DNA from: UBA8752 sp965657965
GTDB taxonomy: Bacteria; Bacteroidota; Bacteroidia; Flavobacteriales_D; Sanyastnellaceae
DNA: 64,000 bases
Direction: 5' to 3'
Assembly (NCBI GenBank): GCA_965657965.1
Contig: CBFHQM010000006.1
Coordinates: 27,460-91,459 of the forward strand
Shown: positions 59,385 through 64,000 of the stretch, in pieces
Numbering within the stretch: the stretch's first letter is position 1
How the letters are laid out: the number at the start of each line of letters is the position of its first letter
Made by a program: the position numbers and the translations under genes
The notes under the pieces: generated by a model
Told to the model about the DNA's origin: nothing
Database searches by the model: none
The model's input: only the letters and a program-made list of their open reading frames with translations

Positions 59385-59744
59385 GCCACCCACATCGTAA
59401 CCCAAATGTTCTTCGACGATCAACGGTTCTTCGATTTTGTCGACCGAAGCCGTGCAGTAGAGATTCACGTGCCCATTATTCCAGGTCTCAAGCCGCTCAC
59501 CACTGCAAATCAATTGCGCATTTTGCCTCAAATCTTTCATGTGGACTTGCCAGAAAAACTGGTCACGCTCGTCAATCAGACCAAAACACGAGACCAAGTC
59601 AAAGAGGTCGGCGTCGCGCGGTGCATGCAGCAAGACGAAGAATTACTGGACTACGGCGTCCCCACCGTTCACTTCTACACCAAGGGCAAAGCCACACCCA
59701 CATTGGAAATCGCCCGCAGGGTTTACGGAACGGTTCACGCGTAA
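59385..59744 (+). pseudogene. metF: 5'-truncated metF (methylenetetrahydrofolate reductase) remnant
   Basis: The reading frame from ATHIVTQMFFDD to PTLEIARRVYGTV matches the C-terminal 40% of MetF: IVTQMFFD, FFDFV, PIIPGLKPLT, and PTVHFYTKGKATPTLEIAR are typical. The preceding 19 codons (from 59328) and the region up to metK do not resemble the missing N-terminal 180-200 residues in any frame. The barrel's FAD and NADH-binding first half is therefore absent. The surviving part is intact, without stops, so truncation may be recent, or a short protein may still be made. Assembly error is the main alternative. Confidence 0.8.
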
Positions 59745-59843
59745 TCTAGGATACGTGTGATTCAGGAGACGATTCAAATATGATTTGACCCCACCCAACT
59801 CACCGTTCTTTTTTGATGGTCTTTCGTAGATTCAGGTAACGAC

Positions 59844-61979
59844 ATGAACGCGTCATCTCCAACTCCTGGCAAAACACCTCGGCACGAAGCATTGAGACAC
59901 GAAGCACTCGCGCTTCTCAAGTCCTTCACAACCGACATCGTCGGCATACTCGACACGGAGGAATTGCTTTGGGCCGTTGCGGAGAAGACCATTAGCAAAC
60001 TGGGTTGGCAAGACTGCGTGATTTACATCAAAGACGAAAAGCAGAACCTCCTCTTACAGAAGGCAGCCTTTGGACCCAAAAGCAATGGCAACCATTCCGT
60101 CATTGGCCCCTTGGAGATCCCCGTTGGACATGGCATTGTGGGTAAAGTGGCCAGCACAGGGAAATCCATGCGCATTGGCAATACAGCCTTAATCAAAGAC
60201 TACATCGTAGACGACGTAGTGCGCATGTCGGAGCTCGCCGTCCCCATTATTTCCAACAACGAGATCATCGGTGTGATCGACAGTGAACACCAAGACGCCG
60301 ATTTTTTTCAAGTAGAAGACCAGCTCATCTTGGAGACCATTGCAGGCATCACGGGCACCAAATTCGAAAACTCAAAAAAAACCGCGAGCAATGAGAGTCT
60401 TGCCCAGTTTTATAAACGCAACCCCAATCCTGTCCTTCAAATTGGACCCGATCGGGACATTGTGTTCATTAACGACACAGCCAAACAGCGTTTGACGGGG
60501 ACAATTGAAACCGGCACCCTAGAACAACCCGGTTTAGATGCTGCACTCACAACCGCAACAGAGAAAGGCCATGCGCTATGGCAACATACCGACTCCCCAT
60601 TTCCGGCTTCTTCGCAACACAAGAGAAAGAATACGGTCAGCGAAACGTCAAAACGGGTAACCGAGTATCACGTGATTCAACTGCCCAACGGCCTGTTTAA
60701 CCTCTACGGTCACGACATCACCCACATCTTAGACCTCCAAGAGCGGGCCGAAAGTGCACATGACGCCAAGAGCCGATTCCTCTCCGTTATGAGCCATGAA
60801 ATCCGAACGCCATTGAATGCCATTCTCGGCCTCACGGATTTGCTGATTCACGACAACCCCAATCGAACACAACAACTTCAGCACCTCGCTTACATGGAGT
60901 TCTCGGGACAGCACCTACTGAGTCTGGTGAACGACATTCTCGACCTAGAAAAACTCGCATCCAAGGATGTGACCGAGGTGAAGCGTCCATTCCACCTGTT
61001 ACAGTTGATCGACAACATCCGCAAATCTTTTCAAAACCGCGCGGACACCACAGGACTTCAATGGACGGCCACCCTTTCCAGTGATCTTCCCGAGGTGATC
61101 TCAGCCGATGCAAAATGGCTCACGCAAATCCTCAACAACCTGATCAGCAACGCCATCAAATACACCGAACATGGCCACGTCGAATTGAAAGTGGGTCTCG
61201 CCCCTCAAAAACAGACCCCAGAACAGCACGTGATTCAATTCTCTGTACACGACACTGGACGCGGGATTCCCGAAAACGAAATCCATAGAATTATCGAACC
61301 CTTTGAGCAGGTTCAGGTCGACCCTTCCATCGAGGGAACAGGCCTCGGACTTTCCATTGTCAACGGATTGGTCGCGCGCATGAACGGACAACTGCACATC
61401 ACAAGCGAAGTGAATGTAGGCTCCATCTTCACCGTGACATTGCCCTTTTCACACTCGCCTCAAACGAAAGACACCGCGGGCTTATCCACTCCCTATGCCT
61501 CCGAGGTTCAATCGGTCAACCCTTCCACTCTACTTTCTGATTCAAATGCTGGACAATCCGACGCCACGTCGGCTGCACAACCCGATGAAACTTGTACCAT
61601 TTTGCTCGCTGACGACAACGAACTCAACCGGTTCATCGCCTGCAAGCTTTTGAACCGCTGGGGACATGAAGTCCACGAAGCCTCTGATGGAAAAGAAGCC
61701 GTCGCCATGTGGAAACTGCTCGGGCCTTGTATCATACTCATGGACATTCAGATGCCCGAGCTAGACGGTATAGACGCCGCCAAGCAGATTCGAGACGAAG
61801 AGGCCAAGAATTCACTCAAACGATCTCCAATTCTCGCACTCACTGCAGATGCAGAGGACGCCACGCTTACCCGCATTTTTAAGGCGCAAATGGACGATCG
61901 CATCATTAAGCCATTCGACCCTCCCACATTGCGCGCCTTGATCCAAACCAAGATCCACGACTTCCTCAAGTCATCCTAA
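59844..61979 (+). CDS. Hybrid sensor histidine kinase (GAF, PAS-like, HisKA, HATPase, receiver)
   Basis: A 711-residue cytoplasmic kinase without membrane helices. An N-terminal GAF domain (about 25-180; LGWQDCVIYIKDEKQNLLLQ, ELAVPIISNNEIIGVIDSEH) is followed by a PAS-like part (about 195-300). HisKA has the phospho-acceptor His318 in SVMSHEIRTPLN; HATPase shows N-box NNLISNAIKYT, DTGRGIPENE and GTGLGLSI. A receiver ends the protein, with phospho-acceptor Asp634 in ILMDIQMPELDG and a Lys in IIKPFD. Signal probably soluble. No cognate output gene adjoins, so the relay partner (Hpt or regulator) is elsewhere. Confidence 0.94.
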   Translation: MNASSPTPGKTPRHEALRHEALALLKSFTTDIVGILDTEELLWAVAEKTISKLGWQDCVIYIKDEKQNLLLQKAAFGPKSNGNHSVIGPLEIPVGHGIVGKVASTGKSMRIGNTALIKDYIVDDVVRMSELAVPIISNNEIIGVIDSEHQDADFFQVEDQLILETIAGITGTKFENSKKTASNESLAQFYKRNPNPVLQIGPDRDIVFINDTAKQRLTGTIETGTLEQPGLDAALTTATEKGHALWQHTDSPFPASSQHKRKNTVSETSKRVTEYHVIQLPNGLFNLYGHDITHILDLQERAESAHDAKSRFLSVMSHEIRTPLNAILGLTDLLIHDNPNRTQQLQHLAYMEFSGQHLLSLVNDILDLEKLASKDVTEVKRPFHLLQLIDNIRKSFQNRADTTGLQWTATLSSDLPEVISADAKWLTQILNNLISNAIKYTEHGHVELKVGLAPQKQTPEQHVIQFSVHDTGRGIPENEIHRIIEPFEQVQVDPSIEGTGLGLSIVNGLVARMNGQLHITSEVNVGSIFTVTLPFSHSPQTKDTAGLSTPYASEVQSVNPSTLLSDSNAGQSDATSAAQPDETCTILLADDNELNRFIACKLLNRWGHEVHEASDGKEAVAMWKLLGPCIILMDIQMPELDGIDAAKQIRDEEAKNSLKRSPILALTADAEDATLTRIFKAQMDDRIIKPFDPPTLRALIQTKIHDFLKSS

Positions 61980-62086
61980 CCTAGGACCAACAAGCACGTT
62001 GTACGGGCAATTAAACGCTTAACATTCCCATGTCGCTATGGGACCACTCAAAGCAACGCCAATGATGGCTCAGAGCACACTTCCTG

Positions 62087-63394
62087 TTACTTTTTCCGGA
62101 AGAACAACCGAATCGGAACTCCGCTAAAATCGTAACGCTCTCTAAATCGGTTTTCCAAAAACCGCTTGTATGGCTCCTTGATGTATTGCGGCAAATTGCA
62201 ATAGAACGCAAAGGTCGGAACCTGTGAAGGCAGCTGTGTGATGTACTTGATGCTCACACTTTTTCCCTTGTAAATCGGAGGCGGCTGATCTTTGACAATC
62301 GGAAGGAACTCCTCGTTCAATTCAGAAGTTGGAATCTTCAACCCACGCTGATGGTATACGTGCACCGCTGATTCCAAGGCCTTGAAGACCCGCTGCTTTG
62401 TCAAATTCGACGTAAAAATCACCGGAACGTCCGAAAACGGCAACATTTTCTCCTCCAACTTGGCTCGATACGCATTCATCGTATGCTCGTCCTTGGCCAC
62501 GAGGTCCCACTTGTTCACCACCACAACAACACCGCGATAACTGTCGAGCACATGCCAGAAAATACTCTGGTCCTGCTTTTCCATGCCCTGGGTTGCATCC
62601 AGCAACAACAAACACACGTCGCTTTGATCAATGGCCTTAATGGTCCGAACTGTGCTGTAGAACTCCAGGTTATCGTCCACTTTGCGTCGCTTACGCAAAC
62701 CGGCTGTGTCCACAATCTCAAAATCGAAGCCAAAGGAATTGAAGTGAGTATGCACACTGTCGCGTGTCGTGCCCGCAATGTCAGTGACAATGTTCCGCTC
62801 CTCACCCAGCAACGTATTGATCAACGTGCTCTTTCCCACATTTGGTCGACCTACGACTGCCAACTTAGGCAGACCCTTGTCCTCTTCCTCCTCCTTCGGC
62901 GGCAACAACTTAACCAGGCCGTCCAGTAAATCCCCCGTGCCGTATCCATTGTTGGCGCTAATGCCAAACAGCTCTTCCCCAAGGCCCATGCTGTAAAATT
63001 CAGCCGTGGTGTATTCTAACGCGCCTGTGTCCACCTTATTCACGATCAACATCACTGGCTTGCCGCTGCGACGCACCATTTGAGCAATGTTTTCGTCCAA
63101 ATCTGTGATCCCCGTCTGTCCGTCTACCATAAAAAGAATCAGACCCGCCTCTTCCAGGCTAAGCTCTACTTGCTTTCTGATGACTGCCTCGAATGCATCT
63201 TCTGTGCCTGTCGCATATCCACCGGTATCAATCACCGTGAACGTACGGCCGCCCCACAAGGCCTGACCATACTTCCGATCACGCGTCGTTCCCTCCGTTG
63301 GATCCGTAATGGCGTCCCTCGTTTCGGTCAAACGATTGAACAACGTGGACTTGCCAACGTTGGGTCGACCTATAATGGTAACGAGATCATTCAT
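62087..63394 (-). CDS. der: GTPase Der (EngA)
   Basis: A 435-residue double-GTPase for 50S assembly. G domain 1 has GRPNVGKSTLFNRL (residues 8-21), DTGG and NKVD; G domain 2 has GRPNVGKSTLINTL, DTAG and NKWD. A KH-like C-terminal domain ends with RFRERYDFSGVPIRLFFRKK. Standard length. It lies just past the rRNA operon terminator on the same strand, so read-through or a promoter in the 48-base gap would drive it. Confidence 0.97.
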   Translation of the reverse strand: MNDLVTIIGRPNVGKSTLFNRLTETRDAITDPTEGTTRDRKYGQALWGGRTFTVIDTGGYATGTEDAFEAVIRKQVELSLEEAGLILFMVDGQTGITDLDENIAQMVRRSGKPVMLIVNKVDTGALEYTTAEFYSMGLGEELFGISANNGYGTGDLLDGLVKLLPPKEEEEDKGLPKLAVVGRPNVGKSTLINTLLGEERNIVTDIAGTTRDSVHTHFNSFGFDFEIVDTAGLRKRRKVDDNLEFYSTVRTIKAIDQSDVCLLLLDATQGMEKQDQSIFWHVLDSYRGVVVVVNKWDLVAKDEHTMNAYRAKLEEKMLPFSDVPVIFTSNLTKQRVFKALESAVHVYHQRGLKIPTSELNEEFLPIVKDQPPPIYKGKSVSIKYITQLPSQVPTFAFYCNLPQYIKEPYKRFLENRFRERYDFSGVPIRLFFRKK

Positions 63395-63442
63395 GTTGTT
63401 CAGCTTGGATGCGCTCTTTCAATAAAGCGACAAAATGAGCAT

Positions 63443-63469
63443 AAAAAAAGGGGCCCCCGAAGGGGCCCC
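63443..63469 (-). terminator. rRNA operon terminator
   Basis: Perfect self-complementary stem GGGGCCCC at 63450-63457 and 63462-63469, loop CGAA (TTCG in the minus-strand transcript), and a seven-base T run (A run 63443-63449). It directly follows 5S rRNA. A UUCG loop closed by strong G-C pairs makes a very stable terminator. Confidence 0.95.
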
Positions 63470-63470
63470 A

Positions 63471-63580
63471 AGGTGGCGTCGACATACTCTCCCGCAATAG
63501 CAGTACCATCTGCGCTGGTGGGCTTAACTTCTCTGTTCGGAATGGAAAAGAGGTGGACCTCACCGCAATAGACACCTATC
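63471..63580 (-). rRNA. rrf: 5S ribosomal RNA
   Basis: The minus strand reads a typical 5S core: CCATTCCGAACAGAGAAGTT, then AAGCCCACCAGCGC and GATGGTACTGC. Helix I forms between GGTGTC (63571-63576) and GACGCC (63475-63480) with one G-U pair. Exact ends are uncertain by a few bases. Confidence 0.93.
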
Positions 63581-63639
63581 GTTCATATTGAATGCATTGG
63601 GCCGTTGCCTTGCAATCAACAAATGTGTTGACATATTGG

Positions 63640-64000
<361 letters not shown>

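Noticed and set aside
59571..59760. Second frame overlapping the metF remnant
   Set aside because: Arginine- and threonine-rich shadow frame without similarity; the metF frame explains the DNA.

Overview
The window looks like chromosomal DNA of a free-living, probably marine Bacteroidota, most likely of the Flavobacteriales type. The evidence is the family content: type IX secretion (T9SS) C-terminal sorting domains of type A and type B, GCTD..ACNY..DDGSC repeats, a TonB-dependent receptor with a carboxypeptidase-regulatory N-terminus, an alpha/beta-fused 2-oxoacid dehydrogenase E1, and promoters resembling the Bacteroidota TTG-N19-TAnnTTTG pattern. No phage, transposase, CRISPR array or plasmid gene was seen. 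The sequence ends inside an rRNA operon read on the minus strand (23S partial, 5S, strong terminator).

Housekeeping genes are interleaved with very large secreted proteins. From left to right: a DUF1573 protein and valS diverge; a DoxX membrane protein; a secreted protein with two tandem esterase-like domains (3934-7866); a TonB receptor; a minus-strand run adk, obg, E1 alpha/beta and an S4 protein; a secreted T9SS protein (15412-18006); a secreted GH13 amylase-like enzyme facing lpdA (E3); small envelope genes (22607-26575), including three coupled genes; a Dps-like protein; a type-B T9SS protein; a vanadium haloperoxidase-like protein; xseA-xseB; and a giant protein of about 3,280 residues (34964-44812).

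After a roughly 450-base gap and an initiator tRNA gene come era-ispE, tgt with an LptF/LptG-type permease, a DUF554 protein, a WYL regulator, two small coupled orphan genes, a SiaB-like ATPase/kinase, a conserved Bacteroidota protein often mislabelled asparagine synthetase B, dnaB, a lipoprotein, a Nudix-fold regulator, metK, a 5'-truncated metF remnant, a hybrid histidine kinase and der.

The most unusual content is in the secretome. A domain of about 190 residues that I cannot name occurs four times in three proteins, and one copy is inserted inside another repeat module of the giant protein. A second unnamed domain occurs twice in the giant protein. Three secreted proteins end in dockerin-like calcium loops where others carry T9SS sorting domains. 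Both esterase-like domains of the 1,310-residue protein lack the nucleophile serine. In non-coding DNA, three intergenic regions carry the same composite element: a GC-rich hairpin with a CGTT loop followed by AACCAAAACC.
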